The notes under the pieces were generated by a model. It was not told where the DNA came from and searched no databases. It worked only from the letters and a program-made list of their open reading frames with translations. The position numbers were made by a program, and so were the translations under genes. Shown here piece after piece: positions 24,323-35,555 of a DNA stretch of 64,000 nucleotides. The DNA is taken from assembly GCF_000516985.1 (NCBI RefSeq), contig NW_006917093.1:3348001-3412000 (forward strand), read 5' to 3'. This stretch comes from Pestalotiopsis fici W106-1 (Eukaryota > Ascomycota > Sordariomycetes > Amphisphaeriales > Sporocadaceae). Positions within the stretch are counted from its first letter, which is position 1. Each line of letters opens with the position of its first letter.

Positions 24323-26635
24323 TTTGGCGATGAGGGTGTTGTTGGATTATTAAAATTTAAAAATCGGTAATGGAGCACAGCTAGACCGCCTTGTTAGTTA
24401 TCAAGTGAGTTGAAAGATCCTAGAAAGCATACCTCAAATGTTCAAACGAAGGTATATAAAGAATGGAACGAACAACGAGCACAGCTGGGTGGTTGAGTCA
24501 GTAGAGGACCAATATGATGTGAGTATAGAGCGATATCCAACATACCTCTGAAGGAATGAATGAAAGAGTAGGCTGAGTATACTGAAGATCTTGTAGACTG
24601 AGTTGGGATGAAGAAACAGAATCACATCTACGAAGTAAATGTCGAATTATATATTAGTTGGAAAGGCTTGTGGCGAGCAGAACAAGACGCGGCTGCATGA
24701 GCACTGGAAACATTGCCAAGGCTTTGCTCATGTATAAATTCCTTCGGATACAATTTGAAGGAGGGATCCGATGGTATCAGGTCGTCTGCGTTCCTGTACC
24801 GACGGCATCCGGAATCGAGCGGGATGTAGGCAGTGGGTAAGAACAAGGAATTTCAATCAAGCTTCCGTGCAGATGAGCTTGTTCGGCGGGTACCCAACCT
24901 ATGGGGTTGCGGGCACTTGCTGCTGATTGTCATGTAGGGCAAGGGACTTGCGTAGACTGCTCCGGTCAGGCGATGGCGGACCATGCTCAACCAGGCCATT
25001 CTGTTGACGAACGACCGCCTGATGTGCTCTGCCAAGCAAGAAAGATCCAAGAGCGACCCTAGCACATTTGTCGTCTGGCTTCAAAAGGCAATTGGCTTTC
25101 CGGACAAGGTCTTCTTGAAGGGAAGGGGGAATGCCGCAATCTGGGTCTTGATTGATCAGCAATTGGGATAATAGCCTGTTTCGTGTTGTTTTCTCATACC
25201 TGATTACAAGCACAGAAGAGCCCACGAGCGATGTTTAAACAATGTTCACCTATGAGATTCCGCCCCCTGGCGCCTTACCATACTCTTCTATAGTCAAGAT
25301 CCGGGCTTCTGATTGGTCAAAACTCTACGACGTTCTCACGGGTGTCCAGATGAAAGGTCTAGGCAGCCTGGTAAGCATTCACGGCTTTTCTCAATCAGAA
25401 ACGCCTTGGCATACCCGTCGTAGTCTGATCAAGGCCTAATTCGGATCCATCGTGCCAAATGAGCCGCAAAATCCGGGGGTGCAAAAGAAGGTTTTGCTGC
25501 AGCGGCGGGCTGTCAACTCAAGATGCCGGGGGTTGCATTGCCCAATCATTGAGCGGCATCCACGGCGATCGCACACGTTCAGGGGTCGCACTGCGTGCAA
25601 TGCTGTTTGAGTGCCCGAGTGCCAACCAAAGTTGACCCTTGTATATGTTCGTGAGCATCAAAAATTTCCGCTGCCGAGTAATAGCAAAGAGATGGGACTT
25701 GATTGCCGCGAAGCCGTTTTACCCGGAGCACGAACGATTTCTTGCAATCCCCTCATCCGGACTGATCATGACCCGTGTTGCCGTCTCATGCACTAGGCAC
25801 CATGCATCAATCACCTGAAGATTTCTGGACTTGACGTTTGTCTATGTCCAGATGACACTGCGAAACTGTCATGTTGACATTGACTCATCTCATGATTGCG
25901 ACGACTGCTGTCGTTCTCCAGATCAGATGTGATAGTGTTGGCTGTGGGCCGAGGCGGGGCCAAGCGGAATCATACGTCTTTACGGAATATAGAGCACTGG
26001 ATACCATTGCTCAGTCATGGTCGCTTTTTATCCGTAGTAGAAAAGAACATCCAAGTAGGCACATATTTCATCATCACACCGACTTGTTTTGCCCTGGCCC
26101 AGGGAAATCAGGGGCTTGGATTCACCGTTTCGAGTTGTCTCTGCAGGACTCATTGACTAATGCCAAACAATACAAAAGGCTGTTGGAAATTATATGGCAT
26201 GGTATGCACTTTTTGCCGATCAGGATTTCTCAAGCACTGGATAAGTACATTTGTCTCATGTCCAACGCCGGGAGATCATGAGTCGCTTCGGCACGTTCGT
26301 TTCCCTGATAAACTCTTTTCTTCTCTCCGGCACTGCTGAAATCTGGTCATCAACTGTCGGGTTCGTCCTTTGCGGCTGCAATTCAAATGAAGGTCTGCGT
26401 CTTCGACTGTAGTTGGGGACAGACAAACAATATGTCTCCAAAGAAAGAGTCCCAAGAGCCCGCGGAAAGCCCATGTAGCATTTTCCGGCTCGGATGTAGA
26501 TTTCTTGCCATACAGACTTGGAAATGTACATATTGTATGTAATGCTTTTATCTCTGTTCTTGATGTTACATTGTGATGTACAATCTATTTTTCTTTGATT
26601 TCCGATTCCCAATGCAATGTTTATTTGAAGTCGTA
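24323..26635. other. intergenic region, no supported gene
   Basis: It contains the promoter of the small secreted-protein gene, including a TATA-like sequence (24451-24459 on the plus strand) and a TGAGTCA word near 24493. Frames such as 25871-26281 (+) lack any domain or start context. Nothing else is seen. Confidence 0.45.
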
Positions 26636-27001
26636 TCACCTGTCGTCTCGAGACTGTTCGCTGTCTGTTGTCGTTCGATTGAAGCCCATAAGCCCACCAA
26701 GGACGCCCGAGGGTTTGGGCACTGGGCATTCTCTCTTTGCCAAGCCCTTGTTTGCTGATCTCTCAAAGTCTTCACTGCTGCTCTTGAATTGAGCTATGCC
26801 ATCCTGGACCTCTGCTGTCTCGGTCCGCCTCCTCCGCCTCCGCCTTGTGCCGTCGGCTGTGGTTTCTGAGTCGGCGAGTTTGACCCGGGGTGCAGGACAG
26901 GGCAGAACATGCGGGAGTCCTACTACGAAAAAACTGGCTGCGACCGTGATTCCGAAGAGGGAGGAGGTCATCCGCGACCGAGGATGCAAGTGGGGAGGCA
27001 T
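26636..27001 (-). CDS. small conserved fungal membrane-anchored protein
   Basis: A 121-residue frame. Starting at the second methionine (26971) gives 111 residues beginning MTSSLFGITVAASFFVVGLP, a single hydrophobic segment that may be a signal anchor. After it comes PCPAPRVKLAD, a run of arginines, an acidic region, and ECPVPKPSGVLGGLMGF near the C-terminus. The paired CPAPR and ECPVPKP motifs look like those of a conserved, uncharacterised family of short proteins in filamentous ascomycetes; this is from memory and unverified. The frame might continue past a GTGATA donor near the stop. No function can be given. Confidence 0.55.
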   Translation of the reverse strand: MPPHLHPRSRMTSSLFGITVAASFFVVGLPHVLPCPAPRVKLADSETTADGTRRRRRRRTETAEVQDGIAQFKSSSEDFERSANKGLAKRECPVPKPSGVLGGLMGFNRTTTDSEQSRDDR

Positions 27002-27815
27002 CGTCGCGGGTTTGCACGGGAAAGCGATGCGCCTAGTTGAGCGGTTATTTGGTAGTTCTTGGGAGCCACAATGTGAGCGTGGAGCTACCTGTTGAGACCT
27101 GCCTATGATCGAATCATGACGCGGGGGAAACCAAACGCGATGATTCCAGGTTGTCGAGAGGCTGAGGAGATGCCACAGCGTTGCGTGATTGAGGTGCTGG
27201 GCGCGCTATCGTCGTACGATGGTTGCGATGCTATGAAATTTGACTCGGGTTAATGCACTGAGCTTCAAATCCTCAGCTTCTCATTGAACGACGCCTGATT
27301 GACCAATTGGAACCGGCCCAGAGAGACCAGCCGCCACAATCTCGGTACGTACTGGGCTGCAAGGGACCCCACCCTTACCGTCTTTGTCGGTGGATACCAG
27401 CCACAGACTAGCTGCCAGAGTCCTCTTGTTACAGGGCCCAGGCGCCAATCTGCCAACTGAAATGTAAGAGACAAACCGGGGACGAGCCGCTGATTGTCGT
27501 CATTTTCCACCTTCCAAGCCACATCTATTTATCGAAATTTGACCCGCGACACGGATGCACGCGACGAACGCCGGAGCATCGTGAACCCAAAACGAAACCC
27601 CACAAACCCCGAAGACCCTCAACGGTGACCACCGGATTAGAGTTTGTGCAGCCAGGAGCCCGAAAACGTCAAAACGTCACACGCCACCATTCGTTTGACA
27701 TGACCTTGTTGTCGTGAACAAACTCATCTGCAAGCGCTCCGAAGAGGCTCAACCGACACTGCGTGTCGGCGCCTAGACTACTCCCGAGCCTCCAGAAATT
27801 AATATTGTCGCAAAC
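27002..27815. other. divergent promoter region between membrane protein and PPG1
   Basis: This 0.8 kb separates two divergently transcribed genes and presumably holds both promoters and 5' leaders. No repeat, gene or clear TATA box was recognised. Confidence 0.45.
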
Positions 27816-29249
27816 ATGAGTGATCTCGATAAGTACGTTTAGCTTCCATTGTAGATCGCTCCGCAAGCATGTCTCGTTGACAACTTTCCATGTAGTGCGA
27901 TCGCCCAGCTCCGGGCATGTCGACCCATCCCAGAGGCCCAGGTCCGCGAGCTCTGTCACAAGGCACGCGAGCTCTTGATCGAGGAAGGCAACGTCGTCAC
28001 GGTCGCAGCACCCGTCACGGTATGCGCGCAATCTCGAGACCCCGACTAGCTTCGCCAGCTTACATTTGCGACAGATATGCGGTGATATACACGGCCAATT
28101 CCATGACTTGATGGAGCTTTTCCGAGTTGGTGGTGATCCGCCAGACACCAATTACCTCTTCATGGGTAAGTCCTGAACGAGCAGTCGCGCATAGTCTTCT
28201 TCTTCTTAAGCTCTTGCTAATATATGCAATACTCAACTGAAGGCGACTTTGTCGACCGAGGTTTCTACTCTCTAGAGTCATTTCTTCTGCTGCTTTGTCT
28301 CAAGGTCCGATACCCGGACCGTATGACCCTCATCCGCGGCAATCACGAATCACGCCAAATCACGACCGTATACGGCTTTTATGACGAATGTCTACGAAAA
28401 TATGGAAGCGCAAACGTGTGGCGATATTGCTGCGATGTCTTTGATTACCTAGCTCTCGGCGCTATCGTGCTCGGCGCATCCAACACCCTATCGCCACCCA
28501 ACGACAGAGTGTCTAGCGAAGCTTACGAGGAAGAAGAAATCGAGATAGAGGTCTGCAACGCAGATGGAGAAGTAATGAGCAGGTTCGGCAGACAGGCTGC
28601 CGAACAAAAGAGCCCCAACGGCATTCCGGCAAACACGGGCCCTCCAGGTTCCGGCGCGTCAGGATCCAGCGGCGGGAGTAACGGAAACCCTACCGGTGCA
28701 GTGCTATGCGTTCATGGTGGTCTCTCTCCGTTGATAGATACGGTGGATAAGATCCGCCTGCTTGATCGGAAACAAGAAGTGCCTCATGAGGGTGCCATGT
28801 GCGATCTGCTTTGGTCAGACCCCGACGAAATTGACGGTTGGGGTCTTTCGCCGCGAGGCGCAGGCTTCTTGTTTGGAGCCGACATAGTCAAGGTCTTCAA
28901 CCACAAGAATGACCTTTCGTTGATTGCACGGGCACATCAACTGGTGATGGAAGGGTTCAAGGAAATGTTCGATGCCAGCATAGTGACGGTATGGTCAGCA
29001 CCCAACTATTGCTACAGATGTGGTAACGTTGCCGCTGTGCTTGAGCTCTCTGAGGACGGGGGTGGCGAAAGCATTATGATGCGCAGCAATGGTGATATTG
29101 GGCGGTCACAGGACGCCAGGGGAATCCTGACCGACACCGACAGCCTGATGAAGAGTGGCCCAGCCAGGCGGTACAGGGTCTTTCAGGCGGCGCCGCAGGA
29201 CTCGAGAGGCATGCCGGCCAAGAAGCCTGTGGCTGATTATTTCCTTTAA
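27816..29249 (+). CDS. PPG1: Ppg1-type PP2A-like serine/threonine phosphatase
   Basis: Exons 27816-27832, 27896-28019, 28075-28165 and 28243-29249 join in frame to 412 residues. All metallophosphatase motifs are present: GDIHGQFHD from residue 50, GDFVDRG near 78-84, [20 protein letters not shown], and [11 protein letters not shown]. The last residues, DYFL, match the PP2A/PP4/PP6 tail that is methylated in relatives. The closest named relative is yeast Ppg1, which acts in a STRIPAK-like complex and in glycogen control. A low-complexity insert of about 75 residues (roughly 156-229, acidic then Gly/Ser-rich) interrupts the catalytic domain before CVHGGLSP; yeast Ppg1 lacks it. The first exon encodes only five and two-thirds codons, so start placement rests on splice consensus. 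Confidence 0.92.
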
Positions 29250-29653
29250 GACAAAAACCCCTGATTGTATACCAGAGGGGTGATCTTGTGTCCAGCGCGG
29301 ACGTGAGAAGCATGCAAGACTTGCCATCTAATGATCTGACTTTTTTGGGCGCGAGCCGGATCGCATTTGAGTCTTGGAGTTGACCGTTTAGGAGTTCGGA
29401 GGCTTTTGGAGTCACGTTTGCAATAGTATTTTGGGACATTGCTTCGTATGCTGTATAGGTAGGTAGATACTCAAGCCTTGAATACGACCTGAGAGGCAGT
29501 ATTGCCATCATTACTCTGATAGCTTAATGTGTCAACCGCCTACAAGGACTAGCTTTGGGGAAAAGCAGGCCGTGATTTGCGCAGTAGCATGCATCTTTTG
29601 TTGAATACGATGCATTTGTCTAGATACTTTCACATGCTCGCTAGCAAACAGCC
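29250..29653. other. convergent 3' intergenic region PPG1 / FOL1
   Basis: About 400 bases between two genes that converge. It should contain both 3' untranslated regions. No further feature seen. Confidence 0.5.
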
Positions 29654-31254
29654 TTAGTACCTCCAAATAGCATCGGCCATCTTGACAACCTGACCCATTT
29701 CCACGACGTCATGGACCCGGACAATATCCGCGCCCATTTGCACGGCGGCGGCCACGGTGGTGGCGGTGCCAAAGATCCTATCCATGGGCTTGGGCACACC
29801 AGTGACCTTGCCAATGAAGCTCTTACGGCTCGAGCCTAGCAGCCAGGGGAAACCCTCGAGGCCGGGCCAGTTGCGGAGCTCGTCAAAGTGGCGGAGGACC
29901 TGGAGGTTCTGCTCGCCGACCTTGGCGAAGCCCAGGCCGGGGTCTAGGATGATGCGCCACCTCCGGACGCCGGCGGCCTCGGCCTCGGCAATGCGCTCGA
30001 GGAGTTCCCGGGCAATTGTCGGAATCAGCCCGTCCGGGTAGTCATTAAGCTTGCTCATGGTGGCGGGGGTGCCGCGCATGTGCATCAGACAGACCGTCTT
30101 GCCCAGCCTGGCCATGGTGGAGAGCATATCCGGGTCCAGCTGCCCAGCCGAGATGTCGTTAATGACATCAGCTCCCGCCTTGGCTGCCGCCTCGGCTACG
30201 GGCGCGCGATAGGTGTCTACGCTTATAGCAACGTCCCTGGATTCCGGCATGCTCCGTATGAGCTCAATGGCAGGAAGAACCCGACTGATTTCTTCCTGGG
30301 CACTGACGTCGGGCGTGCCGGGAGCGCTGGATTGGCCTCCGATATCTATCATGGTCGCACCGCCGCGGATGAAGCTGAGTATTGTATCCCTCATTGAGTC
30401 GAATGTGTGGATGCCACCATCGGAGAAAGAGTCTGGCGTAGTGTTTAGAATAGCCATGACATGAGTTTTTCTGGTGGCTTTGAGTGCGTTTAATGGACCA
30501 ACCGAGGGAGAGATCGGCGTCAGAGTGGAAAGAGGTTCAGAAGATGGCGGGAGCTCGTTCAAGAAGTCTTGGACTAACTTCCATGGCTTTGATGGGTAAA
30601 TTGCCTTTGTTGGGATCAACTCGGCAAGCGGCCGGAGGACGAAGTCTCTTTCCGGGATGCCAATATGAGGCACTTGAAGCCTTTCATGGTTCACTTCCTC
30701 ATCGCCGTAAAGCAGAACATCAAGATCGATATTTCGTGGTCCTTTGTCTATAAGCTTTTTCCTGCCCATGGTCTTTTCAATATCTTGTAGTTGATCTAAT
30801 AGTGCCAGTGGTTCAAGCTCAGTCTCGACCTGCACTCTCGTTTTAGTGAACCACGACTGTTATGGGCAGGGCTTCAAGTAAGGCGACGCACCTCGCATGC
30901 TCCGTTCACGAATCTATCCTGATCTAAGACGTACATGGGCTCGGTTTCCCAGAGATTGCTGGTCCTCTTGACCTTGATGCCACGAGAGTCCATTTCATGG
31001 CAAGCCTTCTCAATCTCGGTAACCCTGTCGCCCAGGTTGCTTCCGAGTGCAATGTAGGCAGAGCGTTTGCCACTGCGCTTTGCTGAAGCACAGCCACATG
31101 CTGCCCTACTTGGCTGGTCCATCTTCCAACGGGTTGGCAGGCTTGTTGACCTCGAAGCTGCAGCAATCTTGTTGATCAAGTTTCGAGGGAGGTTAGCGGG
31201 ATGCGATTGGCGACCAACAGAGCTCCATGCTCGAGGCAACAAAGCAAAGCTCAT
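29654..31254 (-). CDS. FOL1: folate biosynthesis bifunctional HPPK-DHPS
   Basis: Two exons, 31254-30892 and 30829-29654, give 512 residues. After about 65 basic, Ser/Arg-rich residues resembling a mitochondrial presequence comes 6-hydroxymethyl-7,8-dihydropterin pyrophosphokinase: AYIALGSNLGDR, FVNGACEVET and GPRNIDLDVLLYG. From about residue 245 it is dihydropteroate synthase: MAILNTTPDSFSDGG, IDIGGQSSAPG, DVINDISAG, CLMHMRGTP, ILDPGLGFAK and LGSSRKSFIG. It makes dihydropteroate from pterin and p-aminobenzoate, the step blocked by sulfonamides. Yeast Fol1 also carries an N-terminal dihydroneopterin aldolase; none is encoded here or immediately upstream. Divergent from the nitronate monooxygenase gene. 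Confidence 0.92.
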
Positions 31255-32117
31255 TGAGATGAGACTTCTGACATTCGATTTGCACCAATTAGGATATACC
31301 CCGTCGATCCTGGCCGGCGGCGCTGTCGTTGTCTAAAGTACGCACCTTGGGACACTTGCACTCAGAGGCTGACATAAGCGTTCAGGGAAAAAAAAAAACC
31401 AACTGCCTTCCAGGGGTTCTAGGCTGTCTGGGTACTTTAGACGCGCTATCTTAGCCTTGGGATAGATACATTAAGGTCACATCGCTGAAGGCGGCCCGCA
31501 TGGATCGAAGCTCATGTGGGGTTTTGAGTGAAGCCCGCCATGATTTCATATTTGTTCCTTGGTAGACACAAGTGGTTATTGGAAATAAACAAGGAGGAGT
31601 GATCGTATAAACCTCGAGGACATAAACCGTATTCATGATTCCTAATTGTACTACCAATAGAAACTGTCGGCAGAGTTGCTGTTATGTATGTATGTTATTG
31701 TTTGAGGCTGCGCAAGGACGAATCGCATGTTCAAGATGCCACACCACTGACAAAGTGCCTCGGCAACTTTGATAGCGGGTCTCCATACCTAGGTTAGCTT
31801 GCCCGGATCAGATTAGCCCGCGCAGGGTACCCCATCACGCTGCATCGCCCCTCGGCGAACTTCCCCAGACTCACGGCAAACGGGATAGCTTTTGGCTGGG
31901 GAAAAAGGTCTGATCTCTTTCCCTTCCCTGTCCTGGTATATTTGTTATATAGGTTGGCTGTCTCCTCTTTCCGGGCGCCCGCGCTTCGTCTTCTTGTTCT
32001 TCTCATCCTCTGCAGAACGACTGACGACGTCTCCGTACTGACCCGTCTTCCTTCACCCGCATACCCCGAATCGCAAACCTCGCAGATCTGGTAGTAGCAG
32101 TAGATATCAAGATCAAG
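31255..32117. promoter_or_regulatory. divergent promoter region FOL1 / nitronate monooxygenase
   Basis: The 860 bases between divergently transcribed genes. An ACCTAGGT palindrome occurs at 31787-31794, and CT-rich leader sequence precedes the plus-strand start. No specific regulator site can be assigned. Confidence 0.45.
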
Positions 32118-33404
32118 ATGGCATCCCCACGTCAGTACTCCCTCGCATGAGCCAGACCACGGTTTCTTCAAAGCACCCAGTCAAGCTGATCATTTATTCT
32201 TCCTGTAGAGAAAATCCGGACGGGCATCACCGAGCTCTTCGGGATCAAACACCCAATCCTCCTGGCAGGCATGAATGTCGCGGCCGGTCCCAAGTTGGCG
32301 GCTGCTGTCACGAATGCAGGAGGTCTCGGAGTTATCGGTGGCATGAGCTATTCGCCCGACATGTTGAGAGAGCAGATTGATGAGTTGAAGAAGGACTTGG
32401 TCGACAAGAACGCCCCGTTCGGCATCGATCTGCTGCTTCCCCAGGTCGGAGGTAGCGCCAGAAAGACCAAGTATGTGATGCGACGGACAGTTTGTCGCTT
32501 GACAGCATGGGACAAGAATCTCTTATCCTCAATTTGTGCTAACTAGTGTCAACTGCGCAGCTATGACTACACCAAGGGAAAGCTGAACCAGCTAGTTGAT
32601 GTGATTATTGAGTCTGGCGCAAAGCTGTTCGTTTCCGCTGTCGGCGTCCCACCAAAGGAAGTTGTGGACAAGCTGCACAAGCACGGCATCTACTACATGA
32701 ACATGGTCGGACACCCAAAGCACGTGCAGAAGTGCATTGATATTGGATGTGACATCATTTGCGCGCAAGGTGGCGAGGGTGGTGGACACACGGGAGACGT
32801 ACCCACGACCGTCCTCATCCCAGCATGCGTCAAGGCCTGCCAGAACTCCAAGAGCCCTCTGACCGGCAAGCCAGTTCAGGTAGTTGCCGCCGGTGGTATG
32901 CATGACGGTAAAATGCTTGCTGCTTCCCTGATGATGGGTGCCGAGGCCGTGTGGGTAGGTACGAGGTTTATCCTGGCCACCGAGGCTGGCGCTCCGCAGG
33001 CGCATAAGGAGTCGGTCAGGACAGCCAGCTTTGACGACACCATCCGCACACTCATCTTCACTGGCCGACCTCTACGTGTCCGCACGAACCCATACATTGA
33101 GAGCTGGGAGAATGACAGACGAGACGAGCTCAAGGAGCTTACCTCGAAGGGAATATTGCCCTATGAAGCTGATCTCGAAAAGGTGATGAAGGGAGACGGA
33201 GACAAGATCCCAGGAACCGATTCGGTTTCCGCTGGCGAAGACGATGACCTTGACGATATGTTGGACCAATTCCGACCATTCCTAATGGGCAAGTGCGCAG
33301 CTTTGGTAAACGACGAAAAGAGTGCCAAGGAAATCGTGGACGAGTTTATCACAGATGCCTCAGCTGCACTGAACAAGGGAACTCAACAACTCGCAAAGTT
33401 GTAA
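32118..33404 (+). CDS. nitronate monooxygenase (2-nitropropane dioxygenase family)
   Basis: Exons 32118-32130, 32209-32470 and 32561-33404 yield 372 residues; the first exon codes for only four residues and one base. The TIM-barrel begins FGIKHPILLAGMNVAAGPKLAAAV. It continues with NAGGLGVIGG, then GGEGGGHTGDVPT, where the histidine is the usual catalytic or substrate-facing residue. Next is AAGGMHDGKMLAASLMMGAEAVWVGTRF, the FMN-phosphate binding part. These are the hallmarks of FMN-dependent nitronate monooxygenases, which oxidise nitronates such as propionate-3-nitronate. The C-terminal 100 residues are an acidic helical extension typical of fungal members. Probably cytosolic, since no targeting signal is visible. 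Confidence 0.92.
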
Positions 33405-33969
33405 GGAAGACTGTAGTTTGAAGCTTGATTTCATGGACTGTATTGTATATACACGCGTGGTTACGAACTTGACATGAAAATGCACGAAAGGCGCAATGCT
33501 CCTGTTGATTTTCTCTGAGATGAGCCATTAGTTCTGTGTTTTCTGCCTCTAGGTAGCTTGCAGTAATGACACAACATGTGCATCTTATGTAAAGGGGAAT
33601 CAATACCCCGCTATTTTATGGCTTTTTTTTTATGTTGTGAAACAATTACATTTTTATACCTAGAATAGCGCGCTTCTGGTAGGTTAGGAGCAATTGTTCC
33701 TGTCGATCCAAACTATGAACCGGCCCACACCTGATGCAAAGGTATACCATACGTCATTGATCGCTCCTTTCTTTTGACGTACGTGCTTATGACATATGTT
33801 TGTTCTACAGATTTCGAACAATATTTAGCGATAAAACCCGACATAAACCAACTCTAGGCAATTGATCAATCGTCTCCCAGCTAAACTATTGGAATACTCG
33901 CCACTGATTGCCGCTCGTAAATACAGCATCAGATTAGGTCAACGTACTTGCAATTCCGCATTTCTCACC
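33405..33969. other. intergenic region before SDR gene
   Basis: The reading frame of the next gene stays open back to 33862, but begins there with TTG and lacks an upstream ATG, so this stretch is taken as promoter and leader. No other element is visible. Confidence 0.5.
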
Positions 33970-34935
33970 ATGGCCGAGACACACCACTTTGATGCCGCCA
34001 GGCTATTTGGAATGAAGGGCAAGGTTGCCGTTGTGACTGGAGGAGGGACTGGAATCGGTCTCATGATCACCCAGGCCCTGGCGGCCAACGGTGCAAAAGT
34101 CTACATTACAGGCCGACGCATGGAGGTATTAGAGCAGTCGGCCAAGTCACACACCCCAGCCCCCTCGTCTGGCGGCGCCATCGTTCCCATTGGCCCCTGC
34201 GACGTGACCAAAAAGGACGACCTCGAGAAGCTCGTGACGGAGCTGAGCCAAAAGGAAAAGTGCATCCACACGCTGGTCTGCAACGCCGGCGTATCGGGCC
34301 CCAAGGCCGAACCCCACCACGAGGACGCCGACGACCTCAAGAAGCGGCTGTGGGAGAACGAGAGCGTCGAGGAGTGGCAGCAGACGCACCTGACGGACGT
34401 GACGAGCGTCTACTTTACCACGGTGGCCTTTTTGCCGCTGCTCCAGGCGGCCGTGAGACCAAACGGCGAGCTCGAGCGCTTTGGCGCCTCGGTCATCACC
34501 ATCTCGTCCATGTCGGGCATCATGCGCCACGCCCAGGGCCACTTTAGCTACAATGCCGCAAAGGGCGCAACCGTCCACCTCACCAAGCTCATGTCCTCTG
34601 AGTTCCAGCGCGCCGGCATCCGCGTCAACTCTATTGCTCCCGGCTACTTTCCTTCCGAGATGACAGCCAAGGAGAGCGATGAGAAGAACAAGAGTGAGGT
34701 TCCGGCCGAGAAAATTCAGGAAAAAGGCCACGTCCCTCTCCAAAGGCCTGGCCGCGATGAGGAAATGGGTATGACGGCGTTATACCTGGCCAACAACCAC
34801 TGTAAGTAAAAATGAGTTCCACCTCATCCATGACCGAGAAGTGATGATGAGCTGACAAATATGGAAAACCTAGATGTCAACGGTGAGATTATCGCTGTGG
34901 ACGGTGGTGTACTGAATGTCGTTGCTGGTCGATAA
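33970..34935 (+). CDS. short-chain dehydrogenase/reductase
   Basis: Exons 33970-34801 and 34874-34935 give 297 residues. The start is the ATG in CACCATGG context, beginning MAETHHFDAARLFGMKGK. The Rossmann motif TGGGTGIG lies about residue 22-29, followed by CNAGVSG and the catalytic part ITISSMSG with YNAAK. The end, EIIAVDGGVLN, is the usual C-terminal SDR motif and depends on the intron. NAD(P)-dependent oxidoreduction of an alcohol or ketone is certain at family level; the substrate is not. There is no targeting peptide if this start is correct. It follows the nitronate monooxygenase on the same strand, but no functional link is evident. Confidence 0.9.
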
Positions 34936-35555
34936 GCTTGCAAATATACGACGACCATTTTTGAGCATGAGTTATAGCACGGCGTTTCGGTGTGTGGCGA
35001 TAAAAATTAAAAAAAATAAAAGGTCTGGAATCATAAATATTTGCAAATGCATGTCAATGAGAGGACTCAAAAATAAACAACACCAAAGACTTGGCATCGT
35101 GATTCTTGATACATCTGAACAGAGCAATGTCTTGGTCAATATCACAATGAATATGAGAATGTGCGAGCCGGCAATACCATTGCCATAATGACCCAGACGC
35201 TAATGGTACTTCGGCGTGGCTTCCCGAGTATGTCGCCACGAACTCTATTCATCCAAGATGTCCTTGTCAGCTCCACACCGTCTAGCCATCTTTGCCATCT
35301 TGATTGTTAGTGTGATTCTTAACACGACGTCCTCTTCTTGAAAACATGTAAATACCGGCATAGTCATCGTATCTCGTTATCCACCCTAAGAGAGCTGTAG
35401 CCGGCTACAGTCTCTATAGGGCGTGTTTGTCTAGTGCAATTTGAATACACACTCTCGTGTAGAATGCTCTACACTCCTCCATTCATTGGCCATGGAGCTC
35501 GCCTAGCTGCTCTTCAATCTACCGCGGCCTAGTCTGCTTCGGGCTGCGACTCTTC
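34936..35555. other. convergent 3' intergenic region SDR / MscL-like
   Basis: About 600 bases containing both 3' ends. AT-rich in part (34996-35060). No gene seen. Confidence 0.5.

Noticed and set aside
23712..24370. Long plus-strand frames (213 and 164 codons) over the small secreted-protein gene
   Set aside because: They are antisense shadows of a gene with a clear signal peptide and intron; their translations look compositionally odd and have no domain.
33862..33969. N-terminal extension of the SDR resembling a mitochondrial presequence
   Set aside because: The frame begins with TTG, not ATG; the first ATG is 33970 in good context.
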